Assembly (NCBI GenBank): GCA_964642725.1
Contig: CAZXQG010000009.1
Location: 1-64,000, forward strand
DNA length: 64,000 nt
Source: JAGVPT01 sp964642725
Lineage (GTDB): Bacteria > Bacteroidota > Ignavibacteria > UBA10030 > UBA8401
Direction of reading: 5' to 3'
Part shown: piece after piece, positions 1 to 7,950 of the stretch
Position numbering within the stretch: the stretch's first letter is position 1
Layout of the letters: the number at the start of each line of letters is the position of its first letter
Notes under the pieces: model-generated
The model's database searches: none
Told to the model about the DNA's origin: nothing
What the model saw: only the letters and a program-made list of their open reading frames with translations
Program-made: the position numbers and the translations under genes

Positions 1-394
1 CAACTGCCTCTGCCACCGCTCTGTAATGTTGAAAATAACCCTCCTGCGTCGGTTTATTGTAATAGGGAGCGACCAGAATTGCAGCGTCCGCTCCGAGATC
101 CTTCGCCAAGTGAGTCAATTCGATAGCTCTCTTGGTATAGTTGCTTCCGCTTCCCGCAAATACTTTTATGCGGCCGCGCGAGCGCTCAATAACAATTTCC
201 AAAATTCGGCGATGTTCATCGGAAGAAATGCTCGGGCTTTCTCCGGTTGTGCCGATAGGGATGATGGCTTCAACACCGCCTGCGATCTGATAGTCAACTA
301 ATTTCCGGAGCGCAGCTTCATCAATCGTTCCGTCTTTTTTGAACGGAGTGACGAGTGCAGTTCCGGTTCCGCGAAATTTCTTTAGACGTGCCAT
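1..394 (-). CDS. dapA: 4-hydroxy-tetrahydrodipicolinate synthase, N-terminal part (cut by window edge)
   Basis: DapA condenses pyruvate with aspartate semialdehyde in the lysine/diaminopimelate pathway. The first 131 residues are visible, starting MARLKKFRGTGTALVTPF from an ATG at 394. The GTTGES phosphate/carboxylate-binding loop is at about residues 48-53 and PYYNKP, carrying the family's catalytic tyrosine, at about 110-115. The Schiff-base lysine lies beyond the window. It follows lysC by 57 bp on the same strand, so the two are probably co-transcribed; aspartokinase supplies the precursor of the DapA substrate. The reading frame was made by translating the minus strand directly and has no stop up to base 1. 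Confidence 0.95.
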   Translation of the reverse strand, partial: MARLKKFRGTGTALVTPFKKDGTIDEAALRKLVDYQIAGGVEAIIPIGTTGESPSISSDEHRRILEIVIERSRGRIKVFAGSGSNYTKRAIELTHLAKDLGADAAILVAPYYNKPTQEGYFQHYRAVAEAV

Positions 395-451
395 AAGGAT
401 ACTATGATTTACAGGTTGGATGTGACTTGCAGACGTGAATACTACTATGTT

Positions 452-1846
452 TCATAATGTGGCGATGTTTTCGAAAAGTGTTTCCTGGGGCAAAGGCTCA
501 AAGAACTCTTTGTGGAGGCGCTGGACTGCTTCGGTGACATTATGATTATCGATGACGAGGCTGATGTTCAATTCGGACGCCCCTTGCGAAATCATCATCA
601 CATCGATATCGCCGAGAGACCGGAAAATTCTGTCGGCAACTCCTACGGTGGAGTGAAGCCGCTCTCCGATAATACTGATTATGGCTTTGTCCTTGAAAAC
701 GACGACGTCGGAGAATTGTTCAAGTTCCGGGACGATTGCGTTCAGCAATTCAGTGTTGCTTATCGTCAGCGATGCGGATGCGACAGAGGTGTTCACTAAA
801 TCCACGGACGTGTGGTACCGATCGAACACTTCAAGGATGGATTCCATAAATCGATTTGCAGAAAGGAAACGTGTCGCCTGAATATTCACAACGGTGATCC
901 CCTTCTTGTTGGCGATCGATTTTACCGAGACGTTCGATTGGGGAGGATTTGCGACGACGCGAGTCCCCGTTGAATTCGGTCGGCGTGAATTCAATACCAC
1001 AACCGGGATATTCTTTTGGACTGCTGGGCGAATCGTACTAGGATGCAATACCTTTGCTCCGAAGTACGCCAGCTCAGAGGCTTCCTTGTATGAGATTGTT
1101 TTTAATTTCTTTGCCTTTGGCGTGATCTGCGGGTCGGCGGTAAGTATGCCGTCAACGTCTGTCCAAATTTGGATTTCCTCTGCATTTAATGCTGCGCCGA
1201 TAATCGCGGCGGAATAGTCCGAGCCTCCACGGCCAAGCGTCGTCGTAATGTTCTTTGTTGTTGCACCAATAAAGCCCTGGGTGACGACAATATTGTTTTC
1301 ATTAAGAGTCGAGCCAATGACCTTGCTTGCCTTCTCGTCGATTTCCTTGAAAAGCGGAGTTGCGTTCCCATAATGATCGTCCGTCACCATAAAAGCACGC
1401 GCATCAAGCCAGACAACGGGGTATTTCTTTGCCTTCATCGCTTCTGAAAAAATCAATGAGGACATCAGTTCCCCCATTGAAGCTATTGTGTCGAGCGATC
1501 GTTTTGTGAGTTCGCCGAGTATTGCAATGCTTTGCGAAAGGTTCTTGAGTTCCTCGAATCGGCTGCGTAATTGAAAGATGAGCTGTTGAACTGCCGAACG
1601 TGAGTCGATAAGATTTTCAGCGATAAGAACGTGTCGTTCGAGAAGGTTATTCAAAAGGAGAGTCGCTTCGTCGAGGTGTTCGGCGACCGACAATTCGGCC
1701 GATTTCAGAAGGATATCTGTAGCTCCGGCGATGGCGGAAAGAACTACAACCGGATGATGATCTTTTTGACGTGCGACGAGAGCAATGGCATTGTCAATAG
1801 CGCGGGCATCTTCAACAGACGTCCCGCCAAATTTCATGACGATCAT
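452..1846 (-). CDS. lysC: Aspartate kinase
   Basis: Phosphorylates aspartate, the committed step to lysine, threonine and methionine. The 464-residue protein carries the amino-acid kinase signature KFGGTSV at residues 5-11 and a GRGGSDYSA substrate-binding stretch in the middle. The C-terminal third has ACT-type regulatory repeats (IANKKGITVVNI and SIIGERLHSTVG). Length and ACT arrangement fit a monofunctional, feedback-inhibited enzyme. There is no homoserine dehydrogenase fusion. A TTGATT-17-TATATT promoter lies about 40 bp upstream. The short leader leaves no room for a lysine riboswitch, so control is probably allosteric. Confidence 0.95.
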   Translation of the reverse strand: MIVMKFGGTSVEDARAIDNAIALVARQKDHHPVVVLSAIAGATDILLKSAELSVAEHLDEATLLLNNLLERHVLIAENLIDSRSAVQQLIFQLRSRFEELKNLSQSIAILGELTKRSLDTIASMGELMSSLIFSEAMKAKKYPVVWLDARAFMVTDDHYGNATPLFKEIDEKASKVIGSTLNENNIVVTQGFIGATTKNITTTLGRGGSDYSAAIIGAALNAEEIQIWTDVDGILTADPQITPKAKKLKTISYKEASELAYFGAKVLHPSTIRPAVQKNIPVVVLNSRRPNSTGTRVVANPPQSNVSVKSIANKKGITVVNIQATRFLSANRFMESILEVFDRYHTSVDLVNTSVASASLTISNTELLNAIVPELEQFSDVVVFKDKAIISIIGERLHSTVGVADRIFRSLGDIDVMMISQGASELNISLVIDNHNVTEAVQRLHKEFFEPLPQETLFENIATL

Positions 1847-1894
1847 AGAGCAACATTTTACTGCGTTACGGAAAACAGCGAATCAATTGCTGGC

Positions 1895-1923
1895 AATATA
1901 CAGTTCTTTTTGCCGCAAATCAA
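1895..1923 (-). promoter_or_regulatory. Promoter candidate for lysC-dapA
   Basis: On the minus strand TTGATT (1918-1923) is separated by 17 bp from TATATT (1895-1900). The predicted start near 1888 gives a leader of about 42 nt to the lysC ATG at 1846. Confidence 0.6.
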
Positions 1924-1930
1924 TCTATGA

Positions 1931-2086
1931 AGATCGCGGGTAGTGATACAGTTTCACGCTAGACACTATTACTTCAAGCGCTTTCTCGTTCCCAATCTCC
2001 GATGGGAACGAAGTGTGTCAAGTGATCGATATTTTCAGACGAAAAAACGAGTGAAACTTCTCAAACTGTAACACTACCAGATCGCG
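1931..2086. mobile_element. MITE-like element, copy 1, with 8-bp target duplication
   Basis: A 140-bp element (1939-2078) begins GGTAGTGATACAGTTT and ends AAACTGTAACACTACC, giving 16-bp terminal inverted repeats with one mismatch. It is bounded by the perfect 8-bp direct repeat AGATCGCG (1931-1938 and 2079-2086), as expected of a transposition target duplication. The interior has no gene and contains a hairpin around CGTTCCCA/TGGGAACG. A second copy with the same ends lies at 43668-43798. An 8-bp duplication with GG-beginning ends occurs in families such as IS6 and ISL3, but the parent transposase is not in the window. Confidence 0.8.
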
Positions 2087-2094
2087 TTTGGCGG

Positions 2095-2169
2095 TCGTCG
2101 GAAACTTTCGTTCATCGCTTTACTAAATCTTTCAACATCTCCGATATTCGGGATAAGGTGTCCTATAAC
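2095..2169. repeat. 75-bp palindromic-end repeat, degenerate copy C
   Basis: Exactly 75 bp that align end to end with the copy at 53669-53743. The shared cores are TTCAACAT and CGGGATAAGGTGTCC. The left end (TCGTCGGAAAC) and right end (GTGTCCTATAAC) have decayed from the CTGTCGGACACCTT/AAGGTGTCCGACAG palindromic ends of the better copies. It sits 8 bp after the target duplication of the MITE-like element. Confidence 0.6.
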
Positions 2170-2180
2170 TACTTTGACGT

Positions 2181-2209
2181 TTGATATTCAAGAGTATGAA
2201 TTGTATTTT
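2181..2209 (+). promoter_or_regulatory. Promoter candidate for nth
   Basis: TTGATA (2181-2186), a 17-bp spacer and TATTTT (2204-2209). The predicted start near 2216 leaves a 38-nt leader before the ATG at 2254. Confidence 0.55.
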
Positions 2210-2253
2210 CAAATCACCGGGAAAGACATTGTATTTTCTGATAATGGTTCGCA

Positions 2254-2982
2254 ATGACGAATGAACATGACGTAACCCGATTTATCCATCTCCTTGAGGC
2301 GCATCTCGGTGTTCCCCGTCAAAAAACGAAACGAACCGAACCGCTGGATATGTTAATAGGAACTCTGCTTTCGCAAAACACCAATGACCGAAACAGTCAT
2401 CGGGCGTATATCGAATTGCGAAGGAGGTACCCGACGTGGAAGAAAGTTGCCGAAGCTCCGGTCGGAGCAATTGCATCGGCGATTAGGGTTGGAGGGATGA
2501 AGAATCAAAAGAGCGGCCGCATCAAAGCTCTGCTTCGAACAGTACATAAAGACTACGGATCATACCGGCTTCGAGGCATCGAGAAGATGAAGAACGATGA
2601 AGTAATATCGACGCTCACAGCTTATCATGGAATCGGATTTAAAACCGCCGCCTGCGTACTTCTTTTCTCCCTTCGGCGCGAGGTGTTTCCCGTCGACACA
2701 CACATTCATAGAATCTGCAACCGTCTCGGACTGGTCAAAACGAAAAATCCCGATCAGACGTTTGAAGCAATGAAGTCTCTAGTTCCGACGGGGAAATCGT
2801 ACTCGTTTCATACTAATCTCATCCGGTTTGGGCGGACAGTGTGTCTTGCGCAGCGCCCGCGCTGCGGCCAGTGCCTGCTCTATGATGCCTGCGGCTTTTC
2901 TGAGAAAGAAAAATTTGCGTCCGGAAAGACTGCGGTATCTTCCCGCCGGAATTCCGACTTCATGCTCCTGGATGAAATCTAA
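2254..2982 (+). CDS. nth: Endonuclease III-like DNA glycosylase/AP lyase
   Basis: A base-excision repair enzyme of the HhH-GPD family. The helix-hairpin-helix LTAYHGIGFKTA is at residues 121-132 with the catalytic lysine at about 130. The catalytic aspartate is at about 148 (PVDTH). A 4Fe-4S loop has Cys197, Cys204, Cys207 and Cys213 in the C-X6-C-X2-C-X5-C pattern of Nth rather than MutY. The 242 residues are slightly longer than E. coli Nth (211) because of a C-terminal tail. The ATG at 2254 has no clear Shine-Dalgarno sequence. Confidence 0.92.
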   Translation: MTNEHDVTRFIHLLEAHLGVPRQKTKRTEPLDMLIGTLLSQNTNDRNSHRAYIELRRRYPTWKKVAEAPVGAIASAIRVGGMKNQKSGRIKALLRTVHKDYGSYRLRGIEKMKNDEVISTLTAYHGIGFKTAACVLLFSLRREVFPVDTHIHRICNRLGLVKTKNPDQTFEAMKSLVPTGKSYSFHTNLIRFGRTVCLAQRPRCGQCLLYDACGFSEKEKFASGKTAVSSRRNSDFMLLDEI

Positions 2983-2998
2983 TCGACGGGTCTCTTCG

Positions 2999-3027
2999 TT
3001 GACATCCCTTGCGGAATTTCGTATTTT
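2999..3027 (+). promoter_or_regulatory. Promoter candidate for the GT9 pair
   Basis: A consensus TTGACA (2999-3004), a 17-bp spacer and TATTTT (3022-3027), just after the endonuclease III stop. It would drive the two GT9 genes that follow. Confidence 0.6.
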
Positions 3028-3078
3028 TGATCCACCATCGGACGGAATCTTCTCAAAACAAACGCTATTCTTATCAAG

Positions 3079-4128
3079 TTGCATTTAGAAAATATCAACC
3101 GGATTCTGGTAATCAAACTTCGCGCCATCGGAGATGTCTTGCTTTCGACGCCTGTTGTTCAAAATCTGCACGATCGTTTTCCTCTTGCCAAAATTGATTT
3201 TTTGACGGATAAATTCGCCGCCGATGTTGTTACCGGCAATCCATGGTTGTCGAGCGTGCTTACGTTTGATAGAAAGCATGATTCAAGCGTTGGAATGATT
3301 CGTCAAGTTCGGGAAAAGAAGTATGATCTCATTGTCGACCTTTTTTCCAATCCACGGTCTGCAATCATAACCGGATTGAGTGGTGCGAGATTGCGTGCCG
3401 GATTCCCGTTCCGGTGGCGCAAATACGCGTATAACATTATTATTCCGCCTCGCGCGGGTGACATTCACAACATTGATTTCAATTTAGACGCTTTACGCCG
3501 GCTCGACATTCCTGTGTCCCATTTTCAGCCGTACTTTCCGCTCGATAGTCGCTCTGTGCAATTTGCCGATGACTGGCTTCACGGACATAACCTCGATGGC
3601 AAGACGGTTGTTGGACTCAATCCGAGCGGTGGATGGTACACAAAAAGATGGGGGCTTGAACATTATGCGCTTCTCGGCGATCTCATCAGCGAACGCTATG
3701 GGGCTTCGATTATCGTGTTATGGGGGCCGGGCGAAGAAGACGATGCTCGTCATATCCAAGAGCATATGAAGCTGCCAGCCTCTGTTATTCCTCAAACAAC
3801 GCTCTCCCAACTCGGCGCGATTATTCACCGGTGCGCGTTTATTGTGAGCAACGATTCCGGCCCCATGCACATTGCAGCATCGTTAAACATTCCGACTCTT
3901 GGTATTTTCGGGCCGACTAATCCGCGCCAGCAAGGCCCTTATGGGAGCGGCAATCATTGGGTCAGAAATGAGGAACTTGATTGTCTTGAATGCAGTCTCA
4001 CGTCATGTCCCATAGGAAATATATGCATGACGCAATTGCGAGTAGAACGCGTTATGGATGCTTTTACATCTCTTGCAGCTCAATCGAAGAATATGCAGCC
4101 AGCGGCCAATCATTCGAAAGAAGTATGA
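3079..4128 (+). CDS. Glycosyltransferase family 9 (heptosyltransferase-like)
   Basis: Resembles LPS heptosyltransferase II/WaaF-type GT9 enzymes, which add ADP-heptose to the inner core at the inner membrane. The 349-residue protein has the GT9 start ILVIKLRAIGDVLLSTP, a GLNPSGGWYTKRW substrate loop and the C-terminal FIVSNDSGPMHIAASLNIPTLGIFGPTNP signature. A cysteine-rich tail segment (CLECSLTSCPIGNICM) is typical of many FCB members. The only in-frame start near the domain is TTG at 3079. It overlaps the next gene by 4 bp (ATGA), so the two are translationally coupled. Sugar specificity is not readable from sequence. Confidence 0.88.
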   Translation: MHLENINRILVIKLRAIGDVLLSTPVVQNLHDRFPLAKIDFLTDKFAADVVTGNPWLSSVLTFDRKHDSSVGMIRQVREKKYDLIVDLFSNPRSAIITGLSGARLRAGFPFRWRKYAYNIIIPPRAGDIHNIDFNLDALRRLDIPVSHFQPYFPLDSRSVQFADDWLHGHNLDGKTVVGLNPSGGWYTKRWGLEHYALLGDLISERYGASIIVLWGPGEEDDARHIQEHMKLPASVIPQTTLSQLGAIIHRCAFIVSNDSGPMHIAASLNIPTLGIFGPTNPRQQGPYGSGNHWVRNEELDCLECSLTSCPIGNICMTQLRVERVMDAFTSLAAQSKNMQPAANHSKEV

Positions 4129-5294
4129 AGAAAAAAACAGCGCCAAAAAAGCAACGGACCAAAATAAAGATTCCGGATTGCAAACGGTTTAGCGGATATA
4201 AACCCTGTTTTCCCGGTTCAACGTGCTACAAGGAATGTGCCGACCCGGATCCAATCGGGACAAAGATTCTTATCATCAACCTCGATGCGATGGGAGCAGT
4301 ATTGCAGACGACAGCGATGCTTCCGGCCATCAAAAGAAAATACCCGCAAAGCCATATTTCGTGGATTACCTTGAAGAACGCGTACCACCTTCTAGACAAC
4401 AATCCGTCTATCAATGCGGCATACGTCTGGGAGCCGGAAAGCTGGCTTGTGCTCCAGAATATTGAATTCGACATCGTTTACAACAGCGATAAATCGAAGA
4501 GGTCGTGCGCATTTTGCAATACCCTTACCGCAAAAGAGAAGCTCGGTTTCGGTTTGAACGAGGATGGAATTATTGTTCCGCTAAACAAAGAAGCAGAGTA
4601 CAATTATCGCCTTGGACTTGATGACAATTTGAAATTTAGAGTAAACAAAAAATACGGCACGGAAATCTTGCATGAAACGATGAAACTTACGTTTCGCCGG
4701 GACGAGTATATTTTAAACCTTGCTGAGGAAGAAAAAAAATATTGTGAACAATATGCGAGGGAGACAGGGTTGACTGGCGGAGACGTTATTGTCGGGTTCA
4801 ACACCGGTTGCTCTTATCTATACCCGAACAAAAAAATGACGATCGATCAACATGTTGCAATTGTCGAGGCTTTGTCGGCGATGAAAGGGATTAGGATTGT
4901 GTTGCTTGGAGGCCCGGAGGATACTGAGCGCAACGCCGAAATTGCGAGGCGCGTAGGGGAAAAAGTCGTCAGCACTCCGACCACGCAGGGAGTACGGCGC
5001 GGGATTTGTTATGAAAATATCTGCGACGTTATTGTTACAGGCGACACGTTCGGCATGCACGCCGCAATCGGGCTCAAAAAATACGTTATCGTGTGGTTTG
5101 GGTTGAGCTGCTGGAGTGAGATTGATTTATACGACCGCGGCGTGAAGCTAATTCCCGATGAGCTGCATTGTGCACCATGCTGGAAGAAAAGTTGTCCCTA
5201 CGATCTTGAATGCATTCAGATGATTGATCTGGAAGGCATCATCCGAGCTGTAGAAGTATTCGCGAAACAAAAGATGCAATTGAAAAGTCTGTAA
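4125..5294 (+). CDS. GT9-like glycosyltransferase with N-terminal cysteine cluster
   Basis: A second heptosyltransferase-like protein. I place the start at the ATG at 4125, inside the 4-bp overlap with the preceding stop, not at the upstream in-frame ATG at 3990, giving 389 residues. After a lysine-rich start there is an unusual segment with four cysteines (C-X7-C-X5-C-X3-C) before the GT9 core ILIINLDAMGAVLQT. Near the C-terminus CAPCWKKSCPYDLEC mirrors the cysteine motif of the first GT9. The acceptor-side motif is VTGDTFGMHAAIGLKKYVIVWFG. The N-terminal cluster could bind a metal, which is inference. Confidence 0.8.
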   Translation: MKKKTAPKKQRTKIKIPDCKRFSGYKPCFPGSTCYKECADPDPIGTKILIINLDAMGAVLQTTAMLPAIKRKYPQSHISWITLKNAYHLLDNNPSINAAYVWEPESWLVLQNIEFDIVYNSDKSKRSCAFCNTLTAKEKLGFGLNEDGIIVPLNKEAEYNYRLGLDDNLKFRVNKKYGTEILHETMKLTFRRDEYILNLAEEEKKYCEQYARETGLTGGDVIVGFNTGCSYLYPNKKMTIDQHVAIVEALSAMKGIRIVLLGGPEDTERNAEIARRVGEKVVSTPTTQGVRRGICYENICDVIVTGDTFGMHAAIGLKKYVIVWFGLSCWSEIDLYDRGVKLIPDELHCAPCWKKSCPYDLECIQMIDLEGIIRAVEVFAKQKMQLKSL

Positions 5295-5295
5295 G

Positions 5296-5805
5296 CTACT
5301 CTTTAACCCCTTTTTCTTTAAGATATTCACTAAACTGTTTCTTCTCGTATTGATTTTCCGCAATAAATGAAAGTATGAGAAGGAACATGGGGGCTTCTGT
5401 ATATCCCGGCAGCAGCGTGATCGGCTCGCTGTCCTCACGGAGGAAGAGCGTTGCTGGATACCCGTTGACTCCGAACGCCGCCGCAAGTTGAGCAGGCAAG
5501 TATTCCTGTTCCTTGTAATGGATCTTCTCGTTTGCCTCAGCATTCATTTTTATAATAACAAAGTTCTTAGACAGATAATCCTTAATACCGGGGTCAGTGT
5601 AGACTTCGCTGTCCATTTTCTTGCACCATCCGCACCAGTCGGTGTACACATCAACCAGGATTTTTTTATGGCTGGTTTTTGCCCGGTTGATTCCTGCGTC
5701 AAAAGAACTCCATTGCATAGCCGGCGAAGAGGTTTTCGGCTGAGCAATGACAACTTCGCCTGCTAGCGCAGCGGCTATGGCGAATGCAACGACGATATAT
5801 TTCAT
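5296..5805 (-). CDS. Secreted thioredoxin-fold protein
   Basis: A 169-residue protein with an N-terminal signal peptide (MKYIVVAFAIAAALAGEVVIAQ). It has a thioredoxin-like domain with the redox motif WCGWC in DVYTDWCGWCKKM, and a cis-proline region (GVNGYPATLFL). It resembles the periplasmic thioredoxin-like/DUF255-related proteins of Bacteroidetes that act in disulfide reduction. It is convergent with the GT9 gene, with one base between their stops. It lies 54 bp downstream of another GT9 on its own strand and may be the last gene of that run. Confidence 0.85.
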   Translation of the reverse strand: MKYIVVAFAIAAALAGEVVIAQPKTSSPAMQWSSFDAGINRAKTSHKKILVDVYTDWCGWCKKMDSEVYTDPGIKDYLSKNFVIIKMNAEANEKIHYKEQEYLPAQLAAAFGVNGYPATLFLREDSEPITLLPGYTEAPMFLLILSFIAENQYEKKQFSEYLKEKGVKE

Positions 5806-5859
5806 TTAATTTCCAGAAATGCGATTAAAACCTGATTGAAGTATTGAACAGCTGTTCGG

Positions 5860-6915
5860 TTAGAGTCGTTCCTTTGGATGAAGGGGAGAGGTTTCTTTTT
5901 CGCGTAAAATTGCTTCAATACCCTCAATGACAGCAGGAATTTCGATGTCATCTAACGGACAAATTTTCGGATCGCCGGGGCAGCGTGTTTGGCAATAGTC
6001 TTCTTTGGGCAAGATTACCTTTGAACGATTTCCCAGAGGACCCCACAACTCCGGCGAACAAGCCGTCAAGGGGCAAAAGAGCGAAACGGTTGGTATTCCC
6101 AGCGCCGCCGCGATATGCATCGAACCGGTAGATGAAGAAATGAGAACATCAAGCTGTGAAACGCTTGCCATGTGCTCTCTCAGTTGTTGGATGAGGATCA
6201 CCGCACCGTTGTGTTCGAGAGATTTAAAAAGTGATCTCTGCTCGATTTCATGAGGCCCTAAATTGATGACAACGTTAAAACATACTACCAAGTGTTCCAT
6301 CAGTCGAATATACTTCTCCGCTTTCCAATTCGGTGAAGAGCCCCGTGAAATTGGATTAACGCCGATAATCGGCTTTGAAAATGAAATTCCTAGTAATGAA
6401 AGATATTCGTGTGCCCTTGCTTTCTCATCCTCGGTAATAAACACTTCAGGCTTTGTATCGCGCGACGTCGCGCCAATTCTTAATCCCAAGTCCAGCATGT
6501 AATCGGCTTCGTGACGGAGCGGTATATATTTATGGCGGCTGACGCTTGAAGTGAAAGTGAGCATCTGATAAAGTTTCTTTCCAACACCGATCCGTGTTCG
6601 TATGCCGGCGAGGAGCATCATCCATGCATGGCGTTCCCGTGGAAAGGGCATAAGCCCTATGTCGAACCTGTATGCATGCAATTGTCCGGCCTTTTTCCAA
6701 AAGCCTTTTCTGCCTGCATCTGTATGTGAAGGGTCATCCGTCAAGATTTCATTGATGTGCGGATTCTTTTCAAGCAGTGGGATATTCGATGGGTGCACCA
6801 TCGCGGCGATGAACGATTGCGGAAATGCCTGGCGGATTGACCTGATAAGCGGCGTTGTTAAAACGACATCGCCGATACGGTCCGGTCTAATGATAAGAAT
6901 TCTCTGATTTTTCAC
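5860..6915 (-). CDS. Glycosyltransferase family 9 (heptosyltransferase-like)
   Basis: A 351-residue GT9 protein. The N-terminal motif is ILIIRPDRIGDVVLTTPL, the nucleotide-sugar loop is IGVNPISRGSSPNWKAEKY, and the C-terminal signature is DVLISSSTGSMHIAAALGIPTVSLF. A cysteine-bearing tail (CQTRCPGDPKICPLDD) resembles that of the GT9 at 3079. It probably adds a heptose or similar sugar to the LPS core. It starts 9 bp after the stop of the upstream GT4 gene, so it belongs to the same operon. Confidence 0.88.
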   Translation of the reverse strand: MKNQRILIIRPDRIGDVVLTTPLIRSIRQAFPQSFIAAMVHPSNIPLLEKNPHINEILTDDPSHTDAGRKGFWKKAGQLHAYRFDIGLMPFPRERHAWMMLLAGIRTRIGVGKKLYQMLTFTSSVSRHKYIPLRHEADYMLDLGLRIGATSRDTKPEVFITEDEKARAHEYLSLLGISFSKPIIGVNPISRGSSPNWKAEKYIRLMEHLVVCFNVVINLGPHEIEQRSLFKSLEHNGAVILIQQLREHMASVSQLDVLISSSTGSMHIAAALGIPTVSLFCPLTACSPELWGPLGNRSKVILPKEDYCQTRCPGDPKICPLDDIEIPAVIEGIEAILREKETSPLHPKERL

Positions 6916-6924
6916 CGAAACAAT

Positions 6925-7950
6925 CTATAGTATCTTTTTGTAGACCGCCAAGGTTTTCTCGGCGACTTTGCTCCATAAATATTCCTTCTTAATATGGCGC
7001 CGAAGGTCATCATTCCGATGCTCGTTGAGAGCGGCAAGGATTCCAACGCGAATCAAGTCGACTGAATGCGGATCGACATACTGCACCATTGTCCCAAAAT
7101 AATCGCGTGTGCCGCCGTGTGGGGTGATGACGATCTTTGCGCCGGCAAGCGCAGCTTCGAGAGCCGCGATGCCGGGAGTTTCAAACAAGGAGGGAAGCAC
7201 AAAAGCATCGCACGCGGCATAAGCCGAGGCAAGCATCTCAGATTCGTTCTCAAGTCCTGGTATGATAAGAATGTTTTTATTTTCAGCGGCTTCTTTCACG
7301 CACCGTTCCCCGTCTTTACCGATTATTTTCCCTATGATGACTGCAGGATAGTCAATCGTTCGTAACGCACGAATAAGACTCAATACATTCTTTCGCGCCG
7401 GCCCGATGTGTCCCACGTTCAGGATGAATCTTTCAACGCCATATTTCTTTTTGAATAAGTCCGCATTACCGAATTCAAACCGAGGATCAACTCCGTTTGG
7501 AATGACCGATATTTTCTCTGCCGGGATGTTCAAACCAAGTTCAATCAAGCGTGACTCGTCCGCAGTATTCGGGAGCACGGCGCGCGACCACTTGCAAATT
7601 TGTTCAGTGAAACCGTAGTCTGTCCAGATGCCGGTGCGAAGGTGCTTCAATGTGTGTTCGATCGCGAGAGTTAAGCGGATAGAGCGGGCCGACCTTTGTG
7701 TGAAAAAGATTGGCGAAGTGACCAGGGGCGTGCCAAGGGGTTCGATATTGCGCGCAAGATGAAATGTTCCAAGATTGGCAGAAAATAGATGAAAAATATC
7801 GCATTGCGTTTGCGAAGAAGGCCCCCACGGCTGGAATAGTACAACATCGACGCCAAGCTTTTCAAGTTCGCTTTTTGTCTTCAGGATTTGAACTCGCGGT
7901 CCGCCGTGAATGAGAGAAACGGACTGATAACAAGCCATTGTAATTTTCAT
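6925..7950 (-). CDS. Glycosyltransferase family 4
   Basis: A GT-B retaining glycosyltransferase of 341 residues. The C-terminal half has the GT4 donor-binding pattern: NVGHIGPARKNV, then AYAACDAFVLPSLFETPGIAALEAALAGAKIV with the E-X7-E pair. The start is set at the ATG at 7950, which overlaps the upstream stop by 4 bp and has an AGAGGA ribosome-binding site, instead of an in-frame start at 7968. It probably elongates the surface glycan or core encoded by this run. Acceptor and donor are unknown. Confidence 0.87.
   Translation of the reverse strand: MKITMACYQSVSLIHGGPRVQILKTKSELEKLGVDVVLFQPWGPSSQTQCDIFHLFSANLGTFHLARNIEPLGTPLVTSPIFFTQRSARSIRLTLAIEHTLKHLRTGIWTDYGFTEQICKWSRAVLPNTADESRLIELGLNIPAEKISVIPNGVDPRFEFGNADLFKKKYGVERFILNVGHIGPARKNVLSLIRALRTIDYPAVIIGKIIGKDGERCVKEAAENKNILIIPGLENESEMLASAYAACDAFVLPSLFETPGIAALEAALAGAKIVITPHGGTRDYFGTMVQYVDPHSVDLIRVGILAALNEHRNDDLRRHIKKEYLWSKVAEKTLAVYKKIL

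Larger units (their letters stand above)
1847..2253. other. Intergenic region lysC/nth with two repeat units
   Basis: This 407-bp gap between divergent lysC and the endonuclease III gene holds two promoters and one copy of each of two unrelated inverted-repeat families. I see no coding sequence or structured RNA in it. Confidence 0.7.

Noticed and set aside
1847..1890. Lysine riboswitch upstream of lysC
   Set aside because: The predicted leader is about 40 nt, too short, and no conserved riboswitch core is seen.
3990..4124. Upstream N-terminal extension of the second GT9 gene
   Set aside because: It overlaps the preceding gene; the ATGA overlap at 4125 is a better start.
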